From: Streptomyces antimicrobicus
Lineage (GTDB): Bacteria > Actinomycetota > Actinomycetes > Streptomycetales > Streptomycetaceae
NCBI RefSeq assembly: GCF_020532625.1
Contig: NZ_JAJAUY010000020.1
Span: 1 to 64,000 of the forward strand
Direction of reading: 5' to 3'
Length of the DNA: 64,000 nucleotides
Positions 45,041-53,749 of this stretch are shown piece by piece. Below the pieces are notes generated by a model. That model had not been told where the DNA came from, searched no databases, and was given only the letters and a program-made list of their open reading frames with translations. Numbering within the stretch: position 1 is the stretch's first letter; every line of letters starts with the position of its first letter. The position numbers and the translations under genes were made by a program.

Positions 45041-45607
45041 TCAGTCCTTGTGGACGGTGCCGTCCGGGTCCAGACCGCGGAACGACAGCAGCACGATCAG
45101 GATGCCGCCGCACACGATCGCCGAGTCGGCGAGGTTGAAGACGGCGAAGTGCGAGGGCGCGATGAAGTCCACGACGGCCCCGCGGAAGACGCCGGGCGAG
45201 CGGAAGATCCGGTCGGTCAGATTGCCGAGCGCACCACCGAGCAGCAGGCCGAGGGCGATGGCCCAGGGCAGGCTGTAGAGCTTGCGGGCCAGCCGTACGA
45301 TCACCACGATCACGGTGGCCGCGATGATGGTGAAGATGATCGTGAAGGCCTCGCCGAAGCCGAAGGCGGCACCCGGGTTGCGGATCGCCTCGAACTTCAG
45401 CAGGTCCCCGACGATCCGGATCGGCGGCTGGTGCTCCAGCTTGGCGACCACCAGCATCTTGCTGCCGAGGTCGAGGAGGTACGCCAGCAGGGCCACCACG
45501 AGCAGCGCCGTGATCCGCCGGCGCCCCCTGGGCTCCGCGGTCACCGGCTGCGGCTGCGTGTCGTCCCCGACCTCCGGCGTATCGATGATGCGCTCCGCCT
45601 CTGCCAC
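45041..45607 (-). CDS. lspA: Lipoprotein signal peptidase (signal peptidase II)
   Basis: A 188-residue membrane aspartyl protease that removes the signal peptide from diacylglyceryl-prolipoproteins made by Lgt (also in this window). It has four helices. The catalytic aspartates are in [14 protein letters not shown] (about residue 137) and [16 protein letters not shown] (about 159). [11 protein letters not shown] is the usual loop. The N-terminal 30 residues are a polar extension common in actinobacteria. GTG 45607 has GAGGGA upstream. Possibly co-transcribed with rluD, 104 bases downstream. Confidence 0.96.
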   Translation of the reverse strand: MAEAERIIDTPEVGDDTQPQPVTAEPRGRRRITALLVVALLAYLLDLGSKMLVVAKLEHQPPIRIVGDLLKFEAIRNPGAAFGFGEAFTIIFTIIAATVIVVIVRLARKLYSLPWAIALGLLLGGALGNLTDRIFRSPGVFRGAVVDFIAPSHFAVFNLADSAIVCGGILIVLLSFRGLDPDGTVHKD

Positions 45608-45664
45608 GTGAGTCCCTCGAACTAGCTCGACAACTGAGGACGAGGGTACGTCAGACGGCCGGGG

Positions 45665-47119
45665 TCAGTGTCGCCGCTCCTGCTTCTGCTTGCACTCCAC
45701 GCACAAGGTGGCTCGCGGGAAGGCCTGCATCCTGGCCTTGCCGATGGGTCGGCCGCAGCTCTCGCACAGGCCGTAGGTCCCCGCGTCCAGCCGTTCCAGG
45801 GCCCGCTCGGTCTGCTCCAGCATCTCGCGGGCGTTCGAGGCGAGGGCCAGTTCGTGCTCGCGGGTGATGTTCTTGGTGCCGGTGTCGGCCTGGTCGTCGC
45901 CGGCGCCGTCCCCGGAGTCGCGCATGAGGCCGGAGATGGCCTCCTCCGAGGCGTGCAGCTCGGCGCGCAGCCGGTCGACCTCGGCCTGCAGCTCGGTGCG
46001 GGCCTCGGCCACCTCCTGCGCGGTCCAGGGCTCCTCGCCCTCGCGTACGGCGAGCTCGCCGGGCGGGACCGAGAGGACCGCGCGCGTCTTGGGCAGGCCG
46101 CTGCTCGCGGCCGCGGCGGCCTTCCTCGACGTGCCCGAACCGGTGTTCTTCTTGGCTACCACGTTCCCCGCTCCCGTCTGTTCGGTGGACCCCTCGGCGG
46201 CGGACGCCGCCCCCTCGGCCTCGGCCTCCTTGGCGTTGGCCGTCGCCTTGACCGTCCTGGTGCTCCTGGCCGGTGCCTTCCTGCCGGCCGGCTTCTTGGC
46301 CGGGGCCGTCCGGGCGGCCGCCTTGGGGGCCGCCGCCCACGCCGCCGTGGCCCTGCCGGCCTTGGCCGGCGGCGGCTCGGGGGCGTGGGCCAGGGTCTTG
46401 CGGGCGGCGGTGCCGCCGGTGACCGCGAGGTCGTGGACCTCGGCGAAGTCGGCCGCGTGCGTGGCCGGCGCGTGCGCCAGCGTCTTGCGGGCCGCCACCG
46501 CCCCGGTCACGACCTCGGGCAGCACCGGCTCGGCCAGCGCCGCAGCCGCGCCGCCCGGCCCGGCCACGGCCTTCTCGGCCGCCTTCTTGGCCGCCTTCTT
46601 GACGGCAGCCTTGACCGGGGCCTTCTCGGCGGCCGCCTTCTTGGCCACGACCGCCTTCCTGGCCGGAGCCTTCTCGGCAGCGGCCTTCTTCGCCGGAGCC
46701 TTCTTGGCCGGAGCCTTCTCGGCAGCGACCTTCTTCGCCGGAGCCTTCTTGGTCGCGGCCTTGGCCGCCGCGGCCTTCTTGGCCACGGTCTTGGTCGCCG
46801 GGGACTTCTTGGCCACGGCCTTGGTCGCTGCGGACTTCTTGGCCACGGCCTTCTTGACCGCGGCCTTCTTCGTCGCGGCCTTCTTCGTCGTCTTCCCGGC
46901 GGCCGTCCTGGTCCCGGCCGCGGCCTTCGGCGCGGTTCTCGTGGCGGCGCCGGGGGCGGCCTTGGGCGAGGTCGCCTTCTTGGCGGGGGCCTTCTCGGCC
47001 GTGGTGGTCACCTTGCTCGCCGCCTTCTTGTCAGCCGTGGCCCCGGCCGAGGCCTTCGAGCCCCCGCCGGAGGCCTTGGTGGTCGTCGATCTTGTGGATG
47101 CCGTCTTCTTCGCCACCAT
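45665..47119 (-). CDS. DksA/TraR-type C4 zinc-finger protein with histone H1-like N-terminal tail
   Basis: A 484-residue protein. Residues 1 to about 340 are extremely Ala/Lys-rich, with repeats of the type AKKAPAKK and ATKKAVAKK as in histone H1-like DNA-binding tails. The C-terminal 110 residues form a DksA/TraR domain: a coiled-coil segment ([20 protein letters not shown]) and a four-cysteine zinc finger, [20 protein letters not shown] then LCVECKQKQ. DksA proteins act on RNA polymerase through the secondary channel. The tail suggests nucleoid binding in addition. ATG 47119 has GAAGGGG upstream; a longer frame is rejected. A TTGCCG-17-TATCGT promoter fits at 47169-47197. Confidence 0.88.
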   Translation of the reverse strand: MVAKKTASTRSTTTKASGGGSKASAGATADKKAASKVTTTAEKAPAKKATSPKAAPGAATRTAPKAAAGTRTAAGKTTKKAATKKAAVKKAVAKKSAATKAVAKKSPATKTVAKKAAAAKAATKKAPAKKVAAEKAPAKKAPAKKAAAEKAPARKAVVAKKAAAEKAPVKAAVKKAAKKAAEKAVAGPGGAAAALAEPVLPEVVTGAVAARKTLAHAPATHAADFAEVHDLAVTGGTAARKTLAHAPEPPPAKAGRATAAWAAAPKAAARTAPAKKPAGRKAPARSTRTVKATANAKEAEAEGAASAAEGSTEQTGAGNVVAKKNTGSGTSRKAAAAASSGLPKTRAVLSVPPGELAVREGEEPWTAQEVAEARTELQAEVDRLRAELHASEEAISGLMRDSGDGAGDDQADTGTKNITREHELALASNAREMLEQTERALERLDAGTYGLCESCGRPIGKARMQAFPRATLCVECKQKQERRH

Positions 47120-47168
47120 GGCCGCGGCCCCTTCACATATTGTGATCTTGCTCGCGAATCGTGCTGGG

Positions 47169-47197
47169 ACGATAAATCGACTCCCACCCCGCGGCAA
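47169..47197 (-). promoter_or_regulatory. Candidate promoter of the H1-tailed DksA gene
   Basis: On the minus strand, TTGCCG (47197-47192), a 17-base spacer and TATCGT (47174-47169) match a Streptomyces vegetative promoter, about 50 bases before the ATG, in a relatively AT-rich patch. Confidence 0.55.
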
Positions 47198-47358
47198 CGG
47201 GGCGCGCACCCGCAGAGGCCAACCTGCATCCGTTGTGCCCAGCTCCGCGCCCGGTAATCCGCCACCCGGGGCATGCCGGAGCCCGTACGGGCGCATCTGA
47301 CCGTCCGGGTCACCCGCACGCCCCGCACGCACCACCCCGGCGCCCCGCGAAAACCGGT

Positions 47359-47387
47359 CTGCCGAGCTCCGCCCCGGCCCGTACACT
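47359..47387 (+). promoter_or_regulatory. Candidate promoter of the ileS leader
   Basis: CTGCCG (47359-47364), a 17-base spacer and TACACT (47382-47387) lie about 20 bases upstream of the T-box leader stem I. The -10 is good, the -35 weak. Confidence 0.5.
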
Positions 47388-47406
47388 GGGCCCAGCGAAA
47401 GGCATG

Positions 47407-47640
47407 GATGGGGACGAGTAGCGTCGGACGCAGCCAGGAGCGACCCGGGGACGGTGAGAGCCCGGGGGCGAGCGCGACGTGAAGCATCACCCCGGAGCCG
47501 CCGGAAGAACGCCCAGGCACCCGCCGAGGGCCAGTAGAACCGGCTCGCAGCCCTAATGAGGGGGCCACCGGACCCGTCCGGCGGCCAAGGAGGGTGGTAC
47601 CGCGGGAGCCGCGCAGGAATGCGGCCTCTCGTCCCTCCGG
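47407..47640 (+). ncRNA. T-box riboswitch (isoleucine-type) in the ileS leader
   Basis: The T-box core AGGGTGGTACCGCG is at 47591-47604. Upstream, a short Stem I can be drawn. GGGG (47410-47413) pairs with CCCC; then comes ACGAGTA with the AGTA loop-E element, and GCGTCG pairs with CGACGT (47475-47480). The opposing strand GAAGCATCA holds the Ile codon ATC at 47486-47488 as specifier. Downstream, GTCCCTCCGG (47631-47640) can pair either with the T-box-side GGAGGG or with the ileS ribosome-binding site CCGGAGGA (47656-47663). This is the translational sequestration design known for actinobacterial ileS T-boxes. Uncharged tRNA-Ile should open the ribosome site. Confidence 0.9.
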
Positions 47641-47675
47641 ACGGACCCGACACCGCCGGAGGAAGACCACAGCCG

Positions 47676-50600
47676 ATGAGTACGCAGCCGAACCCGCCGC
47701 AGTACCGCCCGGTACCCGCCCAGGTGGACCTGCCCGCCCTGGAACACGCCGTCCTGGAGTTCTGGCAGGACAACAAGACCTTCGCCAAGACCCTGGAGCA
47801 GTCCGAGGGCCGCCCGGAGTGGGTCTTCTACGAGGGCCCCCCGACCGCCAACGGCATGCCCGGCGCCCACCACATCGAGGCCCGCGTCTTCAAGGACGTC
47901 TTCCCGCGCTTCCGCACCATGCGCGGCTACCACGTCGCCCGCAAGGCCGGCTGGGACTGTCACGGCCTGCCCGTGGAGCTCGCCGTCGAGAAGGAGCTCG
48001 GCTTCAACGGCAAGCAGGACATCGAGGCGTACGGCATCGCCGAGTTCAACGCCAAGTGCCGCGAGTCCGTGACCCGCCACACCGACGCCTTCGCCGAGCT
48101 GACCACCCGCATGGGCTACTGGGTGGACCTGGACGACGCCTACCGGACCATGGACCCGGAGTACGTCGAGTCCGTGTGGTGGTCGCTGAAGCAGATCTTC
48201 GACAAGGGCCTGCTGGTCCAGGACCACCGCGTCGCCCCCTGGTGCCCCCGCTGCGGCACCGGCCTGTCCGACCACGAGCTCGCCCAGGGCTACGAGACGG
48301 TCGTCGACCCCTCGGTCTACGTCCGCTTCCCGCTGACCTCCGGCCCGCTGGCCGGCGAGGCCTCGCTGCTGGTCTGGACGACCACCCCCTGGACCCTGGT
48401 CTCCAACACCGCCGTGGCCGCGCACCCCGAGGTCACGTACGTCGTCGCCACCGACGGCACCGAGAAGATCGTCGTGGCGCAGCCGCTGCTGGAGAAGGCG
48501 CTCGGCGAGGGCTGGGAGGCCACCGGCCGGAGCTTCACCGGCAAGGAGATGGAGCGCTGGACCTACCGGCGCCCGTTCGAGCTGGTCCCCTTCGAGGCCC
48601 CGGCCCACTTCGTGGTCAACGCCGAGTACGTCACCACCGAGGACGGCACCGGTCTGGTCCACCAGGCCCCGGCCTTCGGCGCCGACGACCTCGCCGTCTG
48701 CCGCGCCTACGGCCTGCCCGTGGTGAACCCGGTCCGCCCGGACGGCACCTTCGGCGAGGAGGTCCCGCTGGTGGGCGGCGTCTTCTTCAAGAAGGCCGAC
48801 GAGAAGCTGACCGCCGACCTCGACGCCCGCGGCCTGCTCTTCAAGCACATCGCCTACGAGCACAGCTACCCGCACTGCTGGCGCTGCCACACCGCGCTGC
48901 TCTACTACGCGCAGCCGTCCTGGTACATCCGCACCACCGCCGTCAAGGACGCGATGCTGCGGGAGAACGAGAAGACCAACTGGTACCCGGAGTCGGTCAA
49001 GCAGGGCCGGTTCGGCGACTGGCTGAACAACAACATCGACTGGGCGCTGTCCCGCAACCGCTACTGGGGCACCCCGCTGCCGATCTGGCGCTGCGAGGAC
49101 GGCCACCTGACCTGTGTCGGCTCGCGCGCGGAGCTGTCGGAGCTGTCCGGCCAGGACCACTCGGGCCTGGACCCGCACCGCCCGTTCATCGACGAGGTCA
49201 CCTTCCCCTGCACCGGCGCCGGCTGCGCGCACACCGCGGTGCGCGTGCCCGAGGTCATCGACGCCTGGTACGACTCGGGCTCGATGCCGTTCGCGCAGTA
49301 CGGCTACCCGTACAAGAACAAGGAGCTCTTCGAGACGCGCTACCCGGCGCAGTTCATCTCGGAGGCCATCGACCAGACCCGCGGCTGGTTCTACACGCTG
49401 ATGGCGGTCGGCACCCTGGTCTTCGACAAGTCCTCGTACGAGAACGTCGTCTGCCTCGGCCACATCCTCGCCGAGGACGGCCGCAAGATGTCCAAGCACC
49501 TGGGCAACATCCTCCAGCCGATCCCGCTGATGGACCAGCACGGCGCCGACGCGGTGCGGTGGTTCATGGCGGCCGGCGGTTCCCCGTGGGCGGCGCGGCG
49601 CGTGGGCCACGGCACGATCCAGGAGGTCGTCCGCAAGACCCTGCTGACGTACTGGAACACCGTCGCCTTCCAGGCCCTGTACGCGCGCACCGCCAACTGG
49701 GCGCCGTCGGCGGCCGATCCGGCCCCGGCCGACCGTACGGTGCTGGACCGCTGGCTGCTGTCGGAGCTCGGCGTGCTGGTCACCGAGGTCACCGAGGCGA
49801 TGGAGGCCTACGACACCCAGCGCGCGGGCAAGCTGCTGTCGGCCTTCGTGGACGACCTGTCCAACTGGTACGTGCGGCGCTCGCGTCGGCGGTTCTGGCA
49901 GGGCGACGCGGCGGCGCTGCGCACCCTGCACGACGTGGTGGAGACGGTCACCCGGCTGATGGCCCCGCTGACCCCGTTCATCACCGAGCGGGTGTGGCAG
50001 GACATGGTCGTGCCGGTCACGCCGGAGGCGCCGGAGTCCGTGCACCTGTCGTCGTGGCCGCAGGCCGACGCGGCGCTGGTGGACCCGGTGCTGTCGCAGC
50101 AGATGCTGCTGGTCCGCCGCCTGGTGGAGCTGGGCCGCGCCACCCGCGCCGAGTCGGGCGTGAAGACCCGGCAGCCCCTGTCGCGGGCGCTGGTCGCGGC
50201 GGCCGGCTTCGAGGCGCTCTCGCCCGAACTGCAGGCGCAGATCACCGAGGAGCTGAACGTCTCCTCGCTGGCCTCGCTGTCGGAGGTCGGCGGTTCGCTG
50301 GTCGACACCACCGCCAAGGCCAACTTCCGCGCGCTGGGCAAGCGGTTCGGCAAGGGCGTGCAGGACGTGGCGAAGGCGGTGGCCGCGGCCGACGCGGCGG
50401 CGCTGTCGCTGGCGCTGCGCTCCGGCGAGGCCACGGTCGAGGTGAACGGCGAGACGGTGACCCTCTCCCCGGAGGAGGTCATCATCACCGAGACCCCGCG
50501 CGAGGGCTGGTCCGTCGCCTCCGACTCGGGCGCCACGGTGGCCCTGGACCTGGAGATCACCCCGGAGCTGCGGCTGGCGGGCCTGGCCCGTGACGCGATC

Positions 50601-50831
50601 CGGCTGATCCAGGAGGCCCGGAAGAACTCCGGCCTGGACGTCGCGGACCGCATCGCCCTGCGCTGGACCGCCTCGGACGCCGAGCTGACCGCGGCCCTGA
50701 CCGACCACGCGGCGCTGATCGCGGACGAGGTCCTGGCCACGGACTTCGCCTCGGGCGCGGCCGACGACAGCTACGGCGACACGTTCACGGACGAGGCCCT
50801 CGGCCTGGCCTTCCGCCTGCGCAAGGCGTAA
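47676..50831 (+). CDS. ileS: Isoleucyl-tRNA synthetase (type 2, GXHH signature)
   Basis: A 1051-residue class I synthetase charging tRNA-Ile. Length and sequence (FYEGPPTANGMPGAHHIEAR) indicate the long IleRS2 type, which is less sensitive to mupirocin than IleRS1. The ATP-binding signature, normally H-x-G-H, reads G-A-H-H at residues 63-66 (47862-47873), and KMSKS reads KMSKH at 604-608. The CP1 editing domain and anticodon-binding domain follow in the usual order. Swapped GXHH motifs are known in some IleRS2 enzymes with mupirocin hyper-resistance. ATG 47676 is preceded by GGAGGA, under T-box control. A terminator follows at 50852-50887. Confidence 0.96.
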   Translation: MSTQPNPPQYRPVPAQVDLPALEHAVLEFWQDNKTFAKTLEQSEGRPEWVFYEGPPTANGMPGAHHIEARVFKDVFPRFRTMRGYHVARKAGWDCHGLPVELAVEKELGFNGKQDIEAYGIAEFNAKCRESVTRHTDAFAELTTRMGYWVDLDDAYRTMDPEYVESVWWSLKQIFDKGLLVQDHRVAPWCPRCGTGLSDHELAQGYETVVDPSVYVRFPLTSGPLAGEASLLVWTTTPWTLVSNTAVAAHPEVTYVVATDGTEKIVVAQPLLEKALGEGWEATGRSFTGKEMERWTYRRPFELVPFEAPAHFVVNAEYVTTEDGTGLVHQAPAFGADDLAVCRAYGLPVVNPVRPDGTFGEEVPLVGGVFFKKADEKLTADLDARGLLFKHIAYEHSYPHCWRCHTALLYYAQPSWYIRTTAVKDAMLRENEKTNWYPESVKQGRFGDWLNNNIDWALSRNRYWGTPLPIWRCEDGHLTCVGSRAELSELSGQDHSGLDPHRPFIDEVTFPCTGAGCAHTAVRVPEVIDAWYDSGSMPFAQYGYPYKNKELFETRYPAQFISEAIDQTRGWFYTLMAVGTLVFDKSSYENVVCLGHILAEDGRKMSKHLGNILQPIPLMDQHGADAVRWFMAAGGSPWAARRVGHGTIQEVVRKTLLTYWNTVAFQALYARTANWAPSAADPAPADRTVLDRWLLSELGVLVTEVTEAMEAYDTQRAGKLLSAFVDDLSNWYVRRSRRRFWQGDAAALRTLHDVVETVTRLMAPLTPFITERVWQDMVVPVTPEAPESVHLSSWPQADAALVDPVLSQQMLLVRRLVELGRATRAESGVKTRQPLSRALVAAAGFEALSPELQAQITEELNVSSLASLSEVGGSLVDTTAKANFRALGKRFGKGVQDVAKAVAAADAAALSLALRSGEATVEVNGETVTLSPEEVIITETPREGWSVASDSGATVALDLEITPELRLAGLARDAIRLIQEARKNSGLDVADRIALRWTASDAELTAALTDHAALIADEVLATDFASGAADDSYGDTFTDEALGLAFRLRKA

Positions 50832-50851
50832 AAGGCGTCAGCACGTCCCGC

Positions 50852-50887
50852 ACGGCCCGGCAACCCTTTCGGGGGCTGCCGGGCCGT
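50852..50887 (+). terminator. Terminator hairpin after ileS
   Basis: ACGGCCCGGCA (50852-50862) and TGCCGGGCCGT (50877-50887) form a perfect 11-bp stem with a 14-base loop. Confidence 0.78.
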
Positions 50888-50911
50888 CGTGCGTTCCGAA
50901 AGGATCGGCCC

Positions 50912-51553
50912 ATGGAACAGCGGATCAAAGGGGCGGCCATTGTCGGATCCGGAGCGGAGCGGGCCTTTTTCCTGGCCGAGAACGGGGACGTTTATGCATG
51001 TCGCAGAAATACCGGAAAAGGTGCGCAATGGACATCTGACGTTCCTGCGCGTCAGCCGTGGGAGAAGGCCTTCCCCGAGGTGCGCCACCAGATCCCGGTG
51101 CGCGACCGGACCCGGATGACCCTGATGTTCGCCGAGGCGCCCGACCGTCTGCACTGGGTCCACCACTCCCCCTGTGGCGAACAGCACATCGTCGGGCGGC
51201 CCGGCGAGCCCGTGACCCTGACCGTCCACCGGCCCGCGTGGTGGCCGCACGACGCCGACCGCCCGGTCAGGGGCGCGGCCCCGCTGCCCGACGGGTCCGT
51301 CCTGCACGCCACGCCCACCGCGCTGCACGTGCACCGGACCGATTCCGGTTCCCGCCGGCTGGGGCCCGCCCCGGACGGCACGGCGGCCCTGTGCTTCGAC
51401 CCGGCCGACGGCACCGTCTTCTGCTTCACCGGCCCGGACACCATGAGCACGTTCCGGCTCACCGGCTCCGGACCCGCCGACTACGTCCTCACGCCCACCG
51501 GGAGCGCCCGCGTCGGCTCGCTCTGGCCGGACCCGGGGTCGGGCTCCCGGTGA
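50912..51553 (+). CDS. Orphan hypothetical protein with atypical codon usage
   Basis: A 213-residue protein of unknown function. Short beta-strand/turn units such as FLAENGDVYACRRNTG, PDRLHWVHHSPCGEQHIVG and GTAALCFDPADGTVFCF suggest a beta-propeller-like or beta-sandwich fold; no signal peptide or membrane helix is seen. AAAGGA lies about 8 bases before the ATG. Codons 10-50 are unusually rich in A/T at the third base (ATT, TTT, GTT TAT GCA TGT, AGA AAT, AAA GGT, CAA, TCT, GTT CCT) compared with all neighbours, while the rest is normal. It lies alone between the ileS terminator and the convergent divIVA, so it may have been inserted here. Confidence 0.68.
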   Translation: MEQRIKGAAIVGSGAERAFFLAENGDVYACRRNTGKGAQWTSDVPARQPWEKAFPEVRHQIPVRDRTRMTLMFAEAPDRLHWVHHSPCGEQHIVGRPGEPVTLTVHRPAWWPHDADRPVRGAAPLPDGSVLHATPTALHVHRTDSGSRRLGPAPDGTAALCFDPADGTVFCFTGPDTMSTFRLTGSGPADYVLTPTGSARVGSLWPDPGSGSR

Positions 51554-51560
51554 CGGACAT

Positions 51561-51600
51561 GGGCCGGGCCCGGTACCCCGCAGGGAACCGGGCCCGGCCC
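51561..51600. terminator. Bidirectional terminator hairpin
   Basis: GGGCCGGGCCCGGT (51561-51574) and ACCGGGCCCGGCCC (51587-51600) form a perfect 14-bp stem between the convergent orphan gene and divIVA. Confidence 0.8.
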
Positions 51601-51629
51601 AGAAGGTCGACCGAGGATCGATCGGTCGA

Positions 51630-52748
51630 TCAGTTGTCGTCCTCGTCGATCAGGAAGCCCCGCATCGGCGAGGGCGCCTGCTGCATCGGCTGCGGCGCGG
51701 CCGGCCGGACCGGAGCCATCGGCTGGGTCATCGCCGGGGACATCTGCTGCTGGCCACCGTAGGAGGGACCGCCGCCCATCGGGGACGGGGCACCCATCGG
51801 GGACGGGCCGCCCATGCTGTGGCCCATGGCACCGGCCGGGGCCATCGACGGCGCCGGGGACGGCGGCAGCGAGGCGGTGGCCGGAGTGCGCGGCGGGGCG
51901 AGGGAGTCGTCGGCCTGGGTCTCCAGCTGGCGCAGCTGCGACTCCAGGTAGGACTTCAGACGCGTCCGGTACTCGCGCTCGAAGCCCCGCAGGTCCTCGA
52001 CCTTGCGCTCCAGCGTGGCGCGGGCGGACTCCAGGGAGCCCATCGCGACGCGGTGCTTCTCCTGGGCGTCCCGCTCCAGGGCGTCGGCCTTGGCGCGCGC
52101 GTCGCGCTCCAGGCCCTCGGCGCGCGAACGGGCCTCGCCGACGATCTTGTTGGCCTCGGAACGGGCCTCCGCGATCGCCTGGTCGGCGGTCTGCTGGGCG
52201 AGGGAGAGGACGCGCGCGGCGCTGTCGCCACCGGGGCCCTGCTGCGGCATGCCCATGGGCTGGCCCATCGGCTGCATCTGCTGACCCATGGGCTGCCCCA
52301 TGGGCTGACCCATCGGCTGGCCGAGCTGGTTCTGACCACCCATGCTGTGCTGCATGGGGCCGCCCATCGGGCCGGGGCCCTGGGGACCGTGACCCTGCGG
52401 ACCGTGACCACCGGGACCGGCCGGCAGCTGGGGCGCGCCGCCCGGCAGCTGCGGCGGACCCATCTGGGGCTGCTGCGGCGGGCCGGATATGGCGGCCGGC
52501 ACCGGGGCGCCCGGACCGCGCTGGTCCTGCGGCTCCGGCTTGCGCATACCCTGCTGCTGCTGGTTCTGGGCGGCGGCGCGCGTCGCGGCGGCCAGCTTCG
52601 CCCGCAGGTCCTCGTTCTCGCGCAGCAGGCGCGTCAGTTCGGCCTCGACCTCGTCGAGAAAGGCATCGACCTCGTCCTCGTCGTAGCCTTCTCGGAGGCG
52701 GACGGTCGTGAACTGCTTGTTCCGCACGTCCTCGGGGGTCAGCGGCAT
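51630..52748 (-). CDS. divIVA: Polar growth scaffold DivIVA
   Basis: A 372-residue coiled-coil protein that marks negatively curved membrane and directs tip growth; essential in Streptomyces. The N-terminal membrane-binding domain starts MPLTPEDVRNKQFTTVRLRE, followed by a short coiled coil (DEDEVDAFLDEVEAELTRLL). Then comes a Gln/Pro/Gly/Met linker with GQPMGQPMGQPMGQQ repeats (about 65-175), a long second coiled coil (about 180-285) and a Met/Pro/Gly-rich tail ending FLIDEDDN. The linker repeats are a natural place for length variation. It stands just downstream of sepG and sepF as in all streptomycetes. Confidence 0.97.
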   Translation of the reverse strand: MPLTPEDVRNKQFTTVRLREGYDEDEVDAFLDEVEAELTRLLRENEDLRAKLAAATRAAAQNQQQQGMRKPEPQDQRGPGAPVPAAISGPPQQPQMGPPQLPGGAPQLPAGPGGHGPQGHGPQGPGPMGGPMQHSMGGQNQLGQPMGQPMGQPMGQQMQPMGQPMGMPQQGPGGDSAARVLSLAQQTADQAIAEARSEANKIVGEARSRAEGLERDARAKADALERDAQEKHRVAMGSLESARATLERKVEDLRGFEREYRTRLKSYLESQLRQLETQADDSLAPPRTPATASLPPSPAPSMAPAGAMGHSMGGPSPMGAPSPMGGGPSYGGQQQMSPAMTQPMAPVRPAAPQPMQQAPSPMRGFLIDEDDN

Positions 52749-52797
52749 GTCTTCTTCACCTCTACGTAGTCGTCGGCAGTCGGCAAGACCAAATCGT

Positions 52798-53094
52798 TCA
52801 CACGCTTCTCGCAGCTGTGCTCACGAGACTGATCAAGATGTAAACGATGATCATCAGAACGAAGAAGGACAGGTCGAGTGCCACGCCCCCGAGGCGTAGC
52901 GGCGGGATGAACCGCCGCAGAAGCTTCAGCGGTGGATCGGTGACAGTGTAGGTGGCCTCAAGAACGACCACCATCGCCTTCCCGGGTTGCCATGACCGCG
53001 CGAACTGGAAGACGTAGTCCATGACCAGCCGGAAGATCAGCACGATGAGGAAGCACACCAAAGCGATGTAGACCACCTGCAGTGCGACGCCCAT
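52798..53094 (-). CDS. sepG: YggT/YlmG family membrane protein (SepG)
   Basis: A 98-residue protein with two membrane helices (LQVVYIALVCFLIVLIFRLV; LDLSFFVLMIIVYILISLVS) and the conserved loop TDPPLKLLRRFIPPLRLGGV. YlmG in Streptomyces (called SepG) helps position SsgB and organise the nucleoid during sporulation division. ATG 53094 is chosen at the family start (MGVALQVVYIAL); the longer frame reads Arg-rich junk. It sits between sepF and divIVA. Confidence 0.93.
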   Translation of the reverse strand: MGVALQVVYIALVCFLIVLIFRLVMDYVFQFARSWQPGKAMVVVLEATYTVTDPPLKLLRRFIPPLRLGGVALDLSFFVLMIIVYILISLVSTAARSV

Positions 53095-53131
53095 CCCGTG
53101 CTTCCCTCTCCCCTTGCCCTCGTGATCCGGT

Positions 53132-53749
53132 TCAGCTCTGGTTGAAGAACCCGCCCTCCGCAATGCGGGCCTTGTCCTCCGCCGTGACATCGACGTTAGC
53201 AGGAGACAGCAGAAACACCTTCTGTGTCACGCGCTCAATGCTGCCGTGCAGACCGAACACGAGACCGGCCGCGAAGTCGACCAGACGCTTGGCGTCCGTG
53301 TCGTCCATCTCGGTCAGGTTCATGATCACCGGAGTGCCCTCACGGAAGTGTTCCCCGATGGTACGGGCCTCGTTGTAGGTCCGGGGGTGAAGCGTCGTGA
53401 TGCGGTACGGCTCCCGCTCGGACACGACCTTGGGCATGATCACGGGGGCGTTCTTCTCCAGGTTCGGGCGTTCAGGTGTGATGGATGCCACGGGGGCGAT
53501 TCGGGCGGGTCGTCCGTTTTCTACCGACAACGGAACGGGGTCGCGCTGCGCGGGAGGCTGAACGGCTCGTACCGGTTCGTCCGTTACGGGCGGTTGGTGC
53601 ACCGGCTGGGGCCGGCGGTCCCGCTCCCGGACCCGCTCGGGTTCCGGTTCGGGCTCGAACTCGTCATCGGGGTCGTATCCGGGGTTGTCGTACCGGTCGT
53701 CCTCCACGAGGCCGAGGTAGACCGCCATCTTGCGCATCGCGCCGGCCAT
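53132..53749 (-). CDS. sepF: Cell division protein SepF
   Basis: A 205-residue FtsZ-membrane linker. The N-terminal amphipathic segment ([14 protein letters not shown]) binds membrane. A Pro/Glu/Arg-rich linker (about 25-85) leads to the globular C-terminal domain ([55 protein letters not shown]), which binds FtsZ. ATG 53749 has GGAGGA about 9 bases upstream; the second Met (residue 5) is an alternative. Length is typical. Confidence 0.95.
   Translation of the reverse strand: MAGAMRKMAVYLGLVEDDRYDNPGYDPDDEFEPEPEPERVRERDRRPQPVHQPPVTDEPVRAVQPPAQRDPVPLSVENGRPARIAPVASITPERPNLEKNAPVIMPKVVSEREPYRITTLHPRTYNEARTIGEHFREGTPVIMNLTEMDDTDAKRLVDFAAGLVFGLHGSIERVTQKVFLLSPANVDVTAEDKARIAEGGFFNQS

Noticed and set aside
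46600-47050. Tandem repeats as a CRISPR or satellite array
   Set aside because: The repeats are in-frame Ala/Lys codons of the H1-like tail, with no spacers.
47553-50708. About 1050-codon minus-strand frame opposite ileS
   Set aside because: Antisense shadow. IleRS motifs, the T-box and the terminator all belong to the plus strand.
52230-52335. Repeat array in divIVA as a separate element
   Set aside because: These are in-frame Met/Gly/Gln/Pro codons of the DivIVA linker.
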